Source: Planctomycetota bacterium (lineage in GTDB: Bacteria > Planctomycetota > Phycisphaerae > UBA1845 > UTPLA1). Taken from it: 64,000 bases of DNA. Positions 9,730 through 21,987 of this stretch are shown here, in pieces; the stretch's first letter is position 1, and each line of letters begins with the position of its first letter. Location of the stretch: assembly GCA_016712275.1 (NCBI GenBank), contig JADJRI010000005.1, positions 1 to 64,000 of the forward strand, written 5' to 3'. The notes beneath the pieces were generated by a model. It was not told where the DNA came from. It did not search any database and saw nothing but the letters and a program-made list of their open reading frames with translations. Made by a program: the position numbers and the translations under genes.

Positions 9730-11238
9730 CTATTTCGACTTTTCGCCCACGGCGACCACATGCCCTTGTGTGCGAAAATAAATCGCATCGCCACTGATGG
9801 CCGGCGTCGCCATGCAAACTTCGCCGAGGGGATTCTTGGCGAGAACTTTGAATTCCCTTCCCGGCTTGATGACGAACACGTCGCCTTCCTCGCTGGTGTA
9901 ATAGAGGCGCGCTTTTGCATCGGGCTTGTCCGCGCGGCCGAACAGCGCCGCCACGGCGCTGGCGGTAAAGCCGGTGGATCCGCCGCCGATTCGTTCCTGA
10001 TAGACCTGTTCGCCGTCGGCCGCCTTGTAGCAGGTGAGGCCGCCATTGTCGCGGCAGTTGTAGACGAGATCGCCGATGACGATGGGGGTTTGCATGTAGG
10101 CGTAGCTTTTCGGGTCGCACCAGGCGATGTGGTCGTTGCTGGTTTCGCCGTTTTCAAGGGACAGGCTGATGTCACCTTTTGAAAGGGCCTTCACCGCAAA
10201 AAGCGGGCCCCACTGGCCGTGGGCGTTGGCGATGAAGACGAGGTCGTTCCAGATGACGGGTGTGGGGACGGGGATGTCACCGCCGCCGGTCATTTTCCAG
10301 ACTTCTTTTCCGGTTTTAAAATCGTAGGCGCCGATGTGTTTCCAGCCGTTGAGGATGACGAACGACTTCTTGCCCTTGCCGAAAACCGTCGGCGTGCTCC
10401 ACGTGCATTCATCCCTACGATCCGTGCGCCAGATTTCCTTGCCGTTTTTCACATCCAGCGCCGTGACGAAACCGCCGCCCTGAATATCACACTGAAGCAA
10501 AATGCGGCCGTCTTGAATGACCGGCGAGCTGGCGAATTCCCACTGGGCCTGCGGCATGCGGAAGAAGCCGGAATCGAGCGTGCCGAGGTCTTTTTTCCAT
10601 TTCAGCTTGCCGTCGAAGTCGTAGCAGTAAAGACCTTCGGACGCAAAGAAGGCGATGAGGTGCTTGCCGTCGGTCGCGGGCGTGCAGTTGGCGTGCGTCG
10701 CCTTGGTGTGTCGCTTCACCTTGGGCACGCCCTTGTAGGCAAGCTTGTTCCAGAGAACCTTGCCGGTGCCTTTGTCGAGGCACAGGACGCGGAATTCGTG
10801 TTCGGTGTCGTCGTTGACCGATTGAATGTCGCCGTAGAGGCCGACTTTCAATTCCGGATCGTCAATGCCGCTGACGGCCGTCGTGATGAAAACGCGGTCG
10901 CCCCAGATGACAGGGCAGGAGTGGCCGAGGCCGGGAATTTTTGTTTTCCAAAGGATGTTCTCGCCGGTGGTGGCGTCCCATTTTTGCGGTGGCCTGCAGC
11001 CGATGGCGAGGCCGGAGGCATTGGGGCCGCGGAAGCTGGGCCAGTTGATGGTTTGGTCTTCACTGGCGGCTTTGCGCTTCTTGCTGGGAGCTTTGGCGGG
11101 TTTCTTTTGGGGGTCTGCTTTTCTTGCCTTAGCTGATTTGCCGTTTGCCGGCGGCTCGGCGGCGGAGTGGCCGTAGGCGAGGGTCATGGCAATGAGAACG
11201 GCGATTGCAATAAGTGCGGCGTTGAGTTTGCGGGACAT
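9730..11238 (-). CDS. Exported PQQ-type beta-propeller protein
   Basis: The protein starts at ATG 11238 (MSRKLNAALIAIAVLIAM...), preceded at good distance by GGAGG. It has a signal peptide, then a Lys/Ala/Pro-rich linker, then a beta-propeller domain beginning INWPSFRGPNASG. WPxFRGPxxxG is the usual opening of the planctomycete PQQ-like propeller family. Repeated blade motifs follow (GDRVFITTAV, LCLDKGTGKVLWNK, ALDVKNGKEIWRT, FKTGKEVWKMTG). This family resembles PQQ dehydrogenases and BamB but usually lacks catalytic residues, so a periplasmic binding or scaffold role is more likely than an enzyme. About 502 residues, uninterrupted. Confidence 0.85.
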   Translation of the reverse strand: MSRKLNAALIAIAVLIAMTLAYGHSAAEPPANGKSAKARKADPQKKPAKAPSKKRKAASEDQTINWPSFRGPNASGLAIGCRPPQKWDATTGENILWKTKIPGLGHSCPVIWGDRVFITTAVSGIDDPELKVGLYGDIQSVNDDTEHEFRVLCLDKGTGKVLWNKLAYKGVPKVKRHTKATHANCTPATDGKHLIAFFASEGLYCYDFDGKLKWKKDLGTLDSGFFRMPQAQWEFASSPVIQDGRILLQCDIQGGGFVTALDVKNGKEIWRTDRRDECTWSTPTVFGKGKKSFVILNGWKHIGAYDFKTGKEVWKMTGGGDIPVPTPVIWNDLVFIANAHGQWGPLFAVKALSKGDISLSLENGETSNDHIAWCDPKSYAYMQTPIVIGDLVYNCRDNGGLTCYKAADGEQVYQERIGGGSTGFTASAVAALFGRADKPDAKARLYYTSEEGDVFVIKPGREFKVLAKNPLGEVCMATPAISGDAIYFRTQGHVVAVGEKSK

Positions 11239-11363
11239 GGGGCCTCCAACGGATATTGAGTGTGCAATGTTGCTGGATGAGTGATTATTGTAACGAACGC
11301 TGGGATTAGTGGGAGGTTCACGCGCAAGCACGATTTGCGTTCTTATGGCTCATTTATCGTAGA

Positions 11364-11975
11364 ATGACGATGGGTGACATGAATCACGAAATGAACGACA
11401 CGAAAAACAGACCTGACGCACGGATTGACGAGTGGGACCGCCTGCTTGCACAGGCCGGCTTGGCGGAGGATTTGTCGCTCCCGCCGACGGTGGTGGCGAC
11501 GCCGAGCGCGCTGCATGCCCTGGCGAAGGAGGAAATCCGCTGGTGGCGGCCGGGGTTTGCGGATTCGTGGCGATATGTGGGGTGGCGTTGGGTGCTGCTG
11601 TTGCCGTCGCTGCTGGTGGTGGCGTTTTTCATCTGGCCGACATGGATCATGGCGCCGTTTTTCACGATCTACATTTATGTGTTCGTTTTCATGGTGGCCG
11701 TTGCGGTGACACTCGCGGGCTATGTGTTTCGTAAAGCGGCCCGGGCGCGCAAGGAGCCGTTCTGCATTTTCTGCGGCTACAACCTGACCGGCCTGCCGGA
11801 CAATTATCGCTGCCCGGAATGCGGCAAGCCGTACACGTGGCGATTGATTACGGAGTATCGGCGCGATCCGCAGTGGTTCATCGAGCGATATCGGGCGCTG
11901 CGACGGCTGCCGCCGCCGGCGCGGCCGTTCGATGCGGGGAAGGTGCGATCGCGAAAAAGTCGGGACGGGACGTGA
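11364..11975 (+). CDS. Membrane protein with C-terminal CxxCGY...CPECG zinc ribbon
   Basis: The 203-residue protein has an N-terminal soluble stretch, two adjacent membrane helices (around residues 75-90 and 96-118), and a cytoplasmic tail with CIFCGYNLTGLPDNYRCPECG, a four-cysteine zinc ribbon. This CxxCGYxLxGLP...CPECG signature is a hallmark of small membrane proteins in Phycisphaerae-type planctomycetes; function is unknown. It is transcribed convergently with the YbjQ gene. ATG 11364 is the first start; internal ATG codons nearby (MGDMNHEM) make the exact start uncertain by a few codons. Confidence 0.72.
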   Translation: MTMGDMNHEMNDTKNRPDARIDEWDRLLAQAGLAEDLSLPPTVVATPSALHALAKEEIRWWRPGFADSWRYVGWRWVLLLPSLLVVAFFIWPTWIMAPFFTIYIYVFVFMVAVAVTLAGYVFRKAARARKEPFCIFCGYNLTGLPDNYRCPECGKPYTWRLITEYRRDPQWFIERYRALRRLPPPARPFDAGKVRSRKSRDGT

Positions 11976-12060
11976 GGAGACGCGCACGCCTGCTTGATCA
12001 TCGTGCGGCGCTCCGCGTCGTGCCCGCGATGAACAGAGTCGCGGGCTGCCGACTGCTTTA

Positions 12061-12227
12061 AACAGAGCCGCGCCCGTAAGGAAGCGGGCGGGCGCAGTGG
12101 CGGAAGGTGTGCGCGAAGAACGGCAAAATGCATGTGCCCGGAATTGCTCGAACAAGGAACGAGACTCGCCCATCCAAACATCCCAGTGATCGGGCGCTCA
12201 CCACTTCCTGACGGGCGCGGCTCTGTT
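12061..12227. repeat. Inverted-repeat pair, MITE/REP-like (27-bp arms)
   Basis: The left arm (12061-12087) begins AACAGAGCCGCGCCCGT and the right arm (12201-12227) ends ACGGGCGCGGCTCTGTT. The arms match at 25 of 27 bases and enclose 113 bp without a recognisable gene. The element sits between two convergent genes. Confidence 0.65.
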
Positions 12228-12231
12228 CATC

Positions 12232-12249
12232 GTGCCAATATTGTGGCAC
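12232..12249 (-). terminator. Candidate hairpin downstream of the ybjQ-like gene
   Basis: GTGCCAATATTGTGGCAC forms a short hairpin immediately past the stop of the YbjQ-family gene on the minus strand. There is no clear T-run after it, so terminator function is only plausible. Confidence 0.35.
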
Positions 12250-12253
12250 TCAA

Positions 12254-12604
12254 TCACACCGGGCTCGCCAGCTCCGGTTCGATGACGACAGCCGTGCCGT
12301 AGCAGAGCACTTCGGTCGCGCTGCTGGTCTTGCCGCCGATATCGGAAGCGTCGTAGCGCAGGCCGACCACGGCATTGGCCCCGAGGGCGGTGGCGTGGTC
12401 GATGAGCAGGTCATAGGCCTGCTGGCGGGTCTGCTCGCACATCTCCGTGTAGGCCCCAATCTGCCCGCCGACGATCGACTTGAGGCCGCCGAGAATGCCC
12501 TGGGCAATGGTCGGCGCCCGGACGGTCAGTCCGCGAACGACGCCGAGGTATTGGCGAATGCGGTAGCCTTCGATGGTGAAGGTGGTGGTGACTGGGATGG
12601 GCAT
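12254..12604 (-). CDS. YbjQ/UPF0145 (DUF74) family protein
   Basis: This is a small soluble protein of about 116 residues with the YbjQ family signatures: TTTFTIEGYRIRQYLGVVRG at the start, an internal helix ending in A(Y)DLLIDHATALGANAVVGLRYD, and a terminal TEVLCYGTAVVI. Members form pentamers and are often called heavy-metal-binding, with no firm function. I chose ATG 12604 because GAGG sits about 8 bases before it; an upstream in-frame ATG (12619) has a poorer spacing. A short hairpin follows the stop. Confidence 0.88.
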   Translation of the reverse strand: MPIPVTTTFTIEGYRIRQYLGVVRGLTVRAPTIAQGILGGLKSIVGGQIGAYTEMCEQTRQQAYDLLIDHATALGANAVVGLRYDASDIGGKTSSATEVLCYGTAVVIEPELASPV

Positions 12605-12718
12605 TGGGGGGCCTCGCATTTTGGGAATTGGATGCGTTTAACTCAACATCATAAATGAAAGGCAGCAGCGACGAAACGGCTCAAGAACATAGAGCAGAAG
12701 GCATCTTATTCGCAAAAA

Positions 12719-12753
12719 CGCCCAAGGCCGTTCATCCTGAACGGCCTTGGGCG
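12719..12753 (-). terminator. Strong intrinsic terminator of the coiled-coil gene
   Basis: CGCCCAAGGCCGTTCA and TGAACGGCCTTGGGCG are perfect 16-base arms with a 3-base loop. Read on the minus strand the hairpin is followed directly by TTTTTG, giving a classic rho-independent terminator about 60 bases after the stop of the gene at 12816-13079. Confidence 0.88.
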
Positions 12754-12815
12754 ATGGGTTTGGGAATTTGACCGAAATTGGGAAAAGGGTTGCGTAATTT
12801 GGGGTTATCCGGAGA

Positions 12816-13079
12816 TCAGCCTTCCGACTGTTCCTCCAGCATTTTTCTCAGGTAGCCGTTCTCGCGCCGGGTCGCTTCGAGATCGAACAGCAGATACTTG
12901 ATCGACAGCCGCAGATAATCCAGCGACTCCTGCAGGCTGGTGACGGTTCGTTTGAGTTTGGCGTGGCGCTCCTTGGTCTGCTCGGCGAGGGCTTCGAGCT
13001 TCACCCGATCTTCCTCGGGGAGATTGCCGATCTCCTTGGTCAGCTCCGCCAGCTTCTTTTGAAAAGTCTGCTCATCCAT
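12816..13079 (-). CDS. Small coiled-coil protein of unknown function
   Basis: Translation from ATG 13079 (MDEQTFQKKLAELTK...) gives 87 highly charged residues, helical throughout. Segments EIGNLPEEDRVKLEALAEQT and TVTSLQESLDYLRLSIKYLL show leucine/charged heptad patterns, followed by RRENGYLRKMLEE. GGGGGAG is positioned upstream as a ribosome-binding site, which favours 13079 over the in-frame start at 13169. A strong terminator follows, so it is a monocistronic unit. I recognise no family; the NLPEEDRxKLxxLAxQTxERH segment resembles small planctomycete proteins annotated only as hypothetical or as putative transcriptional regulators. Confidence 0.72.
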   Translation of the reverse strand: MDEQTFQKKLAELTKEIGNLPEEDRVKLEALAEQTKERHAKLKRTVTSLQESLDYLRLSIKYLLFDLEATRRENGYLRKMLEEQSEG

Positions 13080-13402
13080 CCGAGTCTCCCCCATCGGCTG
13101 CCCCCCAAGGGGCGGGTTTGGTTGTCCGATCAACGCTGGGTTGACCGTGGGTTGAACGCCTCTCAACAAAGCAATCGCGGTGCCGCGCGGCCGAGGGCGT
13201 GCCGAATTCCCGACTTTGACGATAATTCACACAGGAGCCGCGAGTTGCGACGCTTTCCCAGATGGCATACCTCGCGGTGCGGCGGTCCGTCTGTAACGTC
13301 CGGTGGTGCGCCGCCGACAATCGGCGTTCATTCGGCGCGTGTGCGTCCGGTAGCGTTGCCCCGTATTGTCCGAAGAACAGGATACCCTGAGCGAGGTCGT
13401 CT
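13080..13402. other. Divergent intergenic region, no gene recognised
   Basis: About 320 bases lie between the coiled-coil gene and the TPR membrane protein gene. No conserved protein, tRNA or obvious hairpin is visible. It must contain two divergent promoters, but I cannot place them with confidence. Confidence 0.45.
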
Positions 13403-15212
13403 TTGGCCGAACGAAAGACCCATAATACAAAGCCCTCCGACGGACGAACGCTCATTGCAGTTGCCGCCATACTCGTGGCACTCACGACCTGGCTCGCATT
13501 CAAGGATGCCGCCGACGGACGATTCCTCAATTGGGACGACGATCGGAATTTCCTGCAAAACGAATCCTTCCGCGGTCTGGGACTCGAGCAACTCGGCTGG
13601 GCCTGTCGGACATTTCATCTCGGCGTCTGGCAGCCGCTTGCATGGATGATCTTTGGCATTCAATTCGTGGTCGGCGACCTATCGCCCGAAACCTATCACA
13701 CATTCAGCGTTTTCCTTCATGTCGCGAACGCCGTCATGTTCTTTGGGATGACACTCACGCTTCTGCGCGCGAGCAATCCAACCGACGATTCGCGCGATCC
13801 TTCGAAGATCCGAATCATCACGGGCCGCCGCGACCGCCCTTCTTTTTGCGGTTCATCCCCTTCGCGTCGTAGCCGTCGCATGGGTCTCCTGCCAGCCCTA
13901 CCTGCCTGCCGCTTTCTTTGCCATGCTCGGCCTTACGCTTTACATGCGCGGCTTTATTCAGATCCGGACTGCCGTCCACGATTCCATTTTCCCAAGGTGG
14001 CAAACCTGGACGGCCGTATTCGCTTGCTACCTTGTCGCCGTCGCATTCAAAGCGCCGGCGGTCACGCTGCCTTTCATCCTCCTGTTGGTCGACGTCTTTC
14101 CCCTACGCCGGGTTCACCTCTTTCAAGGATTTGATTTACGCCGGTGGGCACACGTCTTGATCGAGAAGTTGCCGTTCTTTTTCGTCGCGATCGCCGCGGC
14201 CTTTCTCGCCATCAAGGCCAAAGACTTCAACGAATCGCGCATGCCCTTCAGTGATTGGTCGGCCGACCAGCGCCTGGCTCAATCCGCTTATGGAATTCTC
14301 TTCTATGTCTGGAAATCGCTCTGGCCGACGGGTCTTGCAGCCTACTACGAATTACCGAACAACCTCAGCCTTGGCGTTTGGCCATTTAACGCGATGGCGG
14401 GAGCCGTCGTCGTCATCACGACGCTCGTCGCCCTATTCGCACGACGAGCGCCGGGTACCCTTATCGCATGGCTGGCCTATTTGATCCTCCTCGCGCCGAA
14501 CCTCGGCATTGTCCAGTTCTCCCAACAGATCGCCGCCGATCGATACGCGTACTTCGCCACGATGCCGCTCTTTGTCCTGCTTGCCGCCGTACTTTGTTGC
14601 ATTGCCGAAGGTGCTCTCATGCCTTGGCCGAGTACTTCACGTCAGAAGTCGGAACTCATCGATCCGGCCTTCGTCGGACGACGCCGCGCCGTGCGTTGGG
14701 CACTGTCGATTGCATTCGTGGCCGCGCTGGGCGCAAGCGCGATCATCACCCACGGCGGTATTCGCGACTGGCGCGATTCGGTGTCGCTATGGCGCGCGAG
14801 CGTGGCGGCCAATCCCGAATGCGAACATTCCCACTGCCTGCTCGGCCAGGCGCTGGCGGCCGATGCGCAAGGTCTGTCGGACGATGAAATGCCGAAGGCG
14901 CTGGCCGACGCGGTGCGTCACCTTCGGGAGGCCGTCCGGTTGAGGCCCGATTTCGCGTTTGCCCACATGAATCTGGGTGCCGCGTTATTGGCATCCGGCA
15001 GGCCGGCGGAGGCGAGGGCGTCCTACGCGGCGGCGCTGTCGCATGCGGCGATGTTTCATTCCGACGAGCTCGCCCGTCTGCATGCCGGGTTTGCGCTGGC
15101 CTGTGCATTCGATGGTGACATGAATGAGGCACGCCACCACATCCGTGAGGCCGATCGCCTTGGACTTCCGATCGAGCAACTCCGGCGATTGAGAAGCGCC
15201 ATTCCGAACTAA
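13403..15212 (+). CDS. TMTC-like membrane protein with TPR tail (frameshifted near 13830)
   Basis: The N-terminus (LVALTTWLAFKDAADGRFLNWDDDRNFLQN) carries the paired acidic WDDD motif in the first external loop that marks GT-C/TMTC-type proteins. Multiple membrane helices follow, including HPLRVVAVAWVSCQPYLPAAF. An ordered two- to three-unit TPR-like tail ends the protein (LREAVRLRPDFAFAHMNLG, AALLASGRPAEARASYAAAL). The frame shifts at about 13830, within ATALLFAVHPLRVVAVAW; both parts fit one protein of about 600 residues. TMTC-like proteins are candidate O-mannosyl or other glycosyl transferases; substrate unknown. The proposed start is a TTG and could lie downstream. Confidence 0.72.
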
Positions 15213-15355
15213 ATCAGGCCAATCCATGCGGCCGCGGAACCAGAGCGGACCGGCCGATCGGCCCCTTGCGGGGTCTTGATCGTCGGAATTCGTCTGGATC
15301 GGGTTTTTCCGGAAGCGCAATTGCCCGACCGCCGGATAAATTGCCCCAATGGGCC

Positions 15356-15384
15356 TTGACTCCCCGGGCAATAAAACCTAACAT
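15356..15384 (+). promoter_or_regulatory. Sigma70-like promoter upstream of imuA
   Basis: TTGACT (15356-15361) and TAACAT (15379-15384) are separated by exactly 17 bases, about 40 bases before the imuA start. No inverted LexA-type operator could be recognised around it, so SOS control is not shown by the sequence. Confidence 0.55.
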
Positions 15385-15423
15385 AAACCAAAGACAGTCG
15401 GCTTTCAAGCAAATTGGACAATC

Positions 15424-16167
15424 ATGCAATCGACAGCCCCGGCCAATATGGCAAGGCCCATGGCGTTTCATGCCTTGATGGAGAAGATCCGCCGAATCGA
15501 AGGGGGCTTCGGCAATCCCCAGTTGCGGCAGCACCTCTCGACGGGCATCGACGCACTGGATGCCAACCTGCCCGGTGGCGGTCTGGCGGCCGGCGCGATT
15601 CACGAATTATGGTCGCCGGTCGAGGGTGGCGGGCTTTGGACGGTGGCGACGCAGCTTGTGCGGCAAAGCGCGAATCGGGGCGGGGCCATTCTTTGGTTCG
15701 ATCCGCGATGCGATTTCTACCCGCCCGCGGCACGAACCATCGGCATCGACCTCGGTCGCTTGATTCTCGTTCGCCCGCAGGGCCGCAAGCAAATGTTGTG
15801 GGGCATCGGGCATGCGCTGCGTTGCCGCGGCATCGCGGCCGTCGTGGGCATGGTGGCAAGTCCGACGCTTGCGGAAATCAGACGGCTGCAACTGGCGGCT
15901 GAATCCGGCGGCGGCCTGGGATTTTTGCTGGCGACGCGACGGGAAGATGTTTCGGCAGGCGGCGTTGCTTCGCGATGGAAAGTAACGGGCGGCCGATCAA
16001 ACGGCGAGGTTCGCCGCATCTCGGTGGAAATTGAGAAATGTCGCGGCGGATCAGCGCGTCCGCCCATCATGCTGGAAGTGGAACATGGACAGGTTCGTGT
16101 CGCTGTATCTTCCAGACTGGCCGACCGACCGGATTCGCCGAACGTGGCCGACAGCTCGGCGGCGTGA
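15424..16167 (+). CDS. imuA: ImuA-like protein of the mutagenic repair operon
   Basis: ImuA is a RecA/SulA-related accessory protein that works with ImuB and DnaE2 in damage-induced translesion synthesis. The sequence shows LSTGIDALDANLPGGGLAAGAIHELWSP, the RecA-like N-terminal strand and loop of this family, followed by GGAILWFDPRCDFYPPAA (D/E-bearing strand) and VEIEKCRGG near the end. The canonical Walker A lysine (GPxxxGKT) is absent, as usual for ImuA. At 247 residues it is full length. It overlaps imuB by about 80 bases, and a sigma70-like promoter precedes it, so the three genes form one transcription unit. Confidence 0.8.
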   Translation: MQSTAPANMARPMAFHALMEKIRRIEGGFGNPQLRQHLSTGIDALDANLPGGGLAAGAIHELWSPVEGGGLWTVATQLVRQSANRGGAILWFDPRCDFYPPAARTIGIDLGRLILVRPQGRKQMLWGIGHALRCRGIAAVVGMVASPTLAEIRRLQLAAESGGGLGFLLATRREDVSAGGVASRWKVTGGRSNGEVRRISVEIEKCRGGSARPPIMLEVEHGQVRVAVSSRLADRPDSPNVADSSAA

Positions 16168-17632
16168 TCCCCTCGTGTTGACGCAGTGGCGGGGCAGCGC
16201 GTGCTTCGTCGAGCACGCGTCGCCGGAAGCGCGGGGGGCGGGCGTGCGGCCGGGCATGACCCTCGCGCACGCGCAGGCCGTTTTGCCGAGCGCCGTTTTC
16301 GAAGGACATGATCCGAGCGCCGACGCGGCCTCGCTCGACATGCTGGCGCGATGGGCCGTTCGATTCAGTCCGCGCGTCGGCATCGACATGCCGAATGGAC
16401 TATTCCTGGATATTACCGGTTGCGAGCGGCTCTTTCGCGGCGAGGGCAATTTGCTCAATCGTTTGGTTCATGCCATGCAGGAGGCGGGCTTGTTTGTCCA
16501 CGCGGCGGTTGCATCGACGCTTGGCGCGGCATGGGCCGTCTCCCATGCGGGCGGACAAGCTCAAACCATCGTCCCGGCCGATCAGGCCTATGCGGCGCTG
16601 TCGCCGCTGCCGCCATGGGCGCTGCGGCTGGATGCGCACCTGACCACGCAGCTCGATGCACTGGGAATTCATCGAATCGAAACGCTGATGATGCTTCCGC
16701 GTTCAACCCTGCCCGCGCGGTTCGGTGAGGCGCTGTTGCTCCGCGTCGATCAGGCGCTCGGTCTGCGAAGCGAAAATTTTCAGTCGATCACACCGACGGC
16801 CGGTGTGTCGGCTGATATTTGTTTCGATGGCTGCGTCACGAATTGGGAAGTCGTGCAGGTGGCGGTGGAACAATTGATGGACCGGGTGATTGCGGATTTG
16901 AAAAAAAGTGCCGCGGCGCCCGTCCAGCTTGATCTTTTCTTTTTCGGCGAGACCGGCGCTCCGATGAAACGCAGCGCGCTGTTGTGCAGGCCGTCGAACA
17001 ATCGCCGCCATTTGCTCAATCTGCTGCTCTCTCAGTGCGAACGGCTAAACTTGTCTGGCGGCATTGAGGCGGTTCGATTGATGGTTGCCGAGAGCAAGCC
17101 GATGGCCGTCGAACAGGGCGATTTTTTTGACGGCGATATGCGCGGCTCTCAACGCGACGCGGCGGAAGTCCTCGATGAATTGGCCGGTCGCCTCGGCGCG
17201 AATGCCGTGATTCGGCCGGAACTCATCGAATCGCATCGCCCCGAGCGCGCGTGGCGTCCGTCGCCGGTCACACAGGCCGTCAAAAAACCGCGAGACGCCG
17301 CCGGTCGATCGAAAAAATCGAGACCCGACGATGAACCCCGTCATACGGATTCGGAAGATGCGGATGCCCGGCCGTTGCGGTTGCTGCCGCGACCGGAGCC
17401 GATTGACGTTTTTGCAATCGTTCCGGATCAGCCGCCGAGTTGGTTTCGGTATCGGGGCAGGGAATATCGTTCGCATCACGGCACTGGCCCGGAGCGAATC
17501 GATCACGAATGGTGGGCCGATGACCGGGGAACGCGGGATTACTACCGAATCGATACCGAGGGCGGGGCGAGGTTCTGGGTGTTTTATGAAGCGGAGAGCG
17601 GCCGGTGGTTTTTGCACGGCATCTTCGAGTGA
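16085..17632 (+). CDS. imuB: ImuB, Y-family polymerase-like mutasome protein
   Basis: ImuB is a catalytically dead Y-family polymerase homologue that bridges DnaE2 to the sliding clamp. The protein starts MDRFVSLYLPDWPTDRIRR, with the LYLPDWP motif at the position of the first catalytic strand; the Y-family acidic residues are replaced. ARGAGVRPGMTLAHAQAVLP and NGLFLDITGCERLFRGE follow, then the palm/thumb regions and a long basic, low-complexity linker (KKPRDAAGRSKKSRPDDEPR). The C-terminal segment PSWFRYRGREYRSHHGTGPERIDHEWW...ARFWVFYEAESGRWFLHGIF is the conserved ImuB tail. About 515 residues. It overlaps imuA and ends 10 bases before dnaE2. Confidence 0.9.
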   Translation: MDRFVSLYLPDWPTDRIRRTWPTARRRDPLVLTQWRGSACFVEHASPEARGAGVRPGMTLAHAQAVLPSAVFEGHDPSADAASLDMLARWAVRFSPRVGIDMPNGLFLDITGCERLFRGEGNLLNRLVHAMQEAGLFVHAAVASTLGAAWAVSHAGGQAQTIVPADQAYAALSPLPPWALRLDAHLTTQLDALGIHRIETLMMLPRSTLPARFGEALLLRVDQALGLRSENFQSITPTAGVSADICFDGCVTNWEVVQVAVEQLMDRVIADLKKSAAAPVQLDLFFFGETGAPMKRSALLCRPSNNRRHLLNLLLSQCERLNLSGGIEAVRLMVAESKPMAVEQGDFFDGDMRGSQRDAAEVLDELAGRLGANAVIRPELIESHRPERAWRPSPVTQAVKKPRDAAGRSKKSRPDDEPRHTDSEDADARPLRLLPRPEPIDVFAIVPDQPPSWFRYRGREYRSHHGTGPERIDHEWWADDRGTRDYYRIDTEGGARFWVFYEAESGRWFLHGIFE

Positions 17633-17641
17633 TGCGAACCC

Positions 17642-20784
<3,143 letters not shown>

Positions 20785-20796
20785 AATGGATGAGCC

Positions 20797-21495
20797 ATGT
20801 GCGGACGCTACACCATCACCGAATCGCCCAGACAGATCGCTGAGCGATTTCTGACGGCCGTCCCCGATTTCACCTTTGCTCCGCGCTACAACGCCGCGCC
20901 GACCCAGTTGCTGCCCGTCATCGTTCAGGACGAAAACGGCGAGCGCCGCATCGTGCTCATGCAATGGGGACTGATTCCCTCATGGGCAACCGACCCCGCC
21001 ATCGGTAGCCGACTGATCAACGCCCGCGCCGAAACCGTCACCGAAAAGCCCAGCTTTCGCAGCGCCGTCAAGAGCCGTCGCTGCATCGTCCCGGCCGATA
21101 GTTTCTACGAATGGAAGAAAAAGCCGGCCGGCGGCAAGACACCCTTGCGCATATCGCCCGAGCCTCCGCGCATCGCCGCCTTCGCGGGCCTCTGGGAACG
21201 ATGGAAAAACCCAGCCGGCCAAGAGGTCCTTTCATTCACCATCATCACCACCGCCGCGAGCGAACAGGTCGCCACTATCCACGATCGAATGCCGCTCATC
21301 CTCGCCCCCGAAGAGGAAACCATCTGGCTGAACCCCAAGACGCCGATCGACGCCATTCAGCAAATCCTTCATCGGCCGGTAATGGAGCGCATCTCGGCGC
21401 ATGAAGTGTCCAAGCGGGTGAACTCGGCAAAAAACGATGATGCCCAACTCATCGAGCCCGCGACAAGCCCGCCGGAAACGCTATTTGACAATTGA
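20797..21495 (+). CDS. SRAP-domain abasic-site DNA-crosslink protein (YedK/HMCES family)
   Basis: SRAP proteins form a covalent thiazolidine crosslink with abasic sites in single-stranded DNA and shield them at replication forks. The catalytic Cys2 is present (MCGRYTITE), with FAPRYNAAPTQLLPVI (the Asn-Ala-Ala-Pro motif), NARAETVTEKPSFRSAVKSRRC (catalytic Glu region), CIVPADSFYEWKK and the C-terminal histidine motif TTAASEQVATIHDRMPLIL. At 232 residues it is intact. It follows dnaE2 by 12 bases on the same strand, suggesting it is made with the translesion polymerase. It is the last host gene before the tRNA-Leu element. Confidence 0.94.
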   Translation: MCGRYTITESPRQIAERFLTAVPDFTFAPRYNAAPTQLLPVIVQDENGERRIVLMQWGLIPSWATDPAIGSRLINARAETVTEKPSFRSAVKSRRCIVPADSFYEWKKKPAGGKTPLRISPEPPRIAAFAGLWERWKNPAGQEVLSFTIITTAASEQVATIHDRMPLILAPEEETIWLNPKTPIDAIQQILHRPVMERISAHEVSKRVNSAKNDDAQLIEPATSPPETLFDN

Positions 21496-21575
21496 AGTAG
21501 ATTGGGCTCAACGACCTGAAATGAACTTCGGGCAAGAGAACTGCATCACAAAAAGATCGGCGGCAACACAAAATG

Positions 21576-21600
21576 CGCGAGGCGGGGGTCGAACCCGCAC
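21576..21600. repeat. Left attachment-site repeat (copy of tRNA-Leu 3' end)
   Basis: This 25-base copy reproduces the tRNA-Leu T-arm and acceptor end found at 38498-38521, in the same orientation, with one extra G in the G-run. The T-arm here is a perfect 5-7-5 structure. It marks the left junction of the integrated element. Confidence 0.85.
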
Positions 21601-21838
21601 GACTAAAGTCGTAACCCCTTGTCAACAAAGGGCTGGCGAAGTGCCCGACACGGCCCGTTGTACTCCTTGTTGTACTTCAATTCAAAATTCACGTTCGGAC
21701 GCCCCGAATTCAACGCCGTCCGATGCTGACTTTGTCCGCTTCGCAGCGTTGTGGCCGTTCATTCCGTTGAATGCAAGACGCGGAATTGTTGCGATGGCTG
21801 AAGGATTCGCACCGGCGACGGACAAGGGCGAGCGATGA
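21577..21838 (+). pseudogene. Displaced native 3' end of the integrase gene
   Basis: Reading from the left attachment repeat in the frame RTRTTKVVTPCQQ..., the sequence ends at 21838 with DADFVRFAALWPFIPLNARR followed by GIVAMAEGF. The frame across the repeat matches exactly the integrase frame across the right repeat (both read RTRT). Excision would therefore fuse the integrase at 37151-38521 to this segment and give a C-terminus about 60 residues longer than in the integrated state. The WPxxPxxxRxxIxA pattern resembles C-termini of planctomycete integrases and recurs at 22180-22240. Confidence 0.6.
21656..21677 (+). repeat. GTTGTACT double repeat, left copy (possible integrase arm site)
   Basis: CGTTGTACTCCTTGTTGTAC followed by TT contains GTTGTACT twice, 12 bases apart. 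An almost identical 22-bp copy lies at 38345-38366 near the other end of the element, in the same orientation. Confidence 0.5.
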
Positions 21839-21987
21839 CGGATAAGCGGCATCGGCACAGATGGCTCGCAATGCCCTTCGGCTTCGGTCTAAGGCACGAG
21901 GCGCGACGCAGCCGACTCAGACGATGGCGATCGCGACGAGCGGCCCCAGTGACGATGCGGACCGCGACGGCGACGAGAACACGCACT

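Noticed and set aside
10219..11136. Long plus-strand frame opposite the PQQ protein gene
   Set aside because: The minus strand encodes an intact propeller protein with signal peptide and ribosome-binding site; the plus frame is its antisense shadow.
15356..15423. LexA/SOS operator ahead of imuA
   Set aside because: No inverted GAAC...GTTC or CTGT...ACAG-type palindrome is present; only a sigma70-like promoter could be supported.
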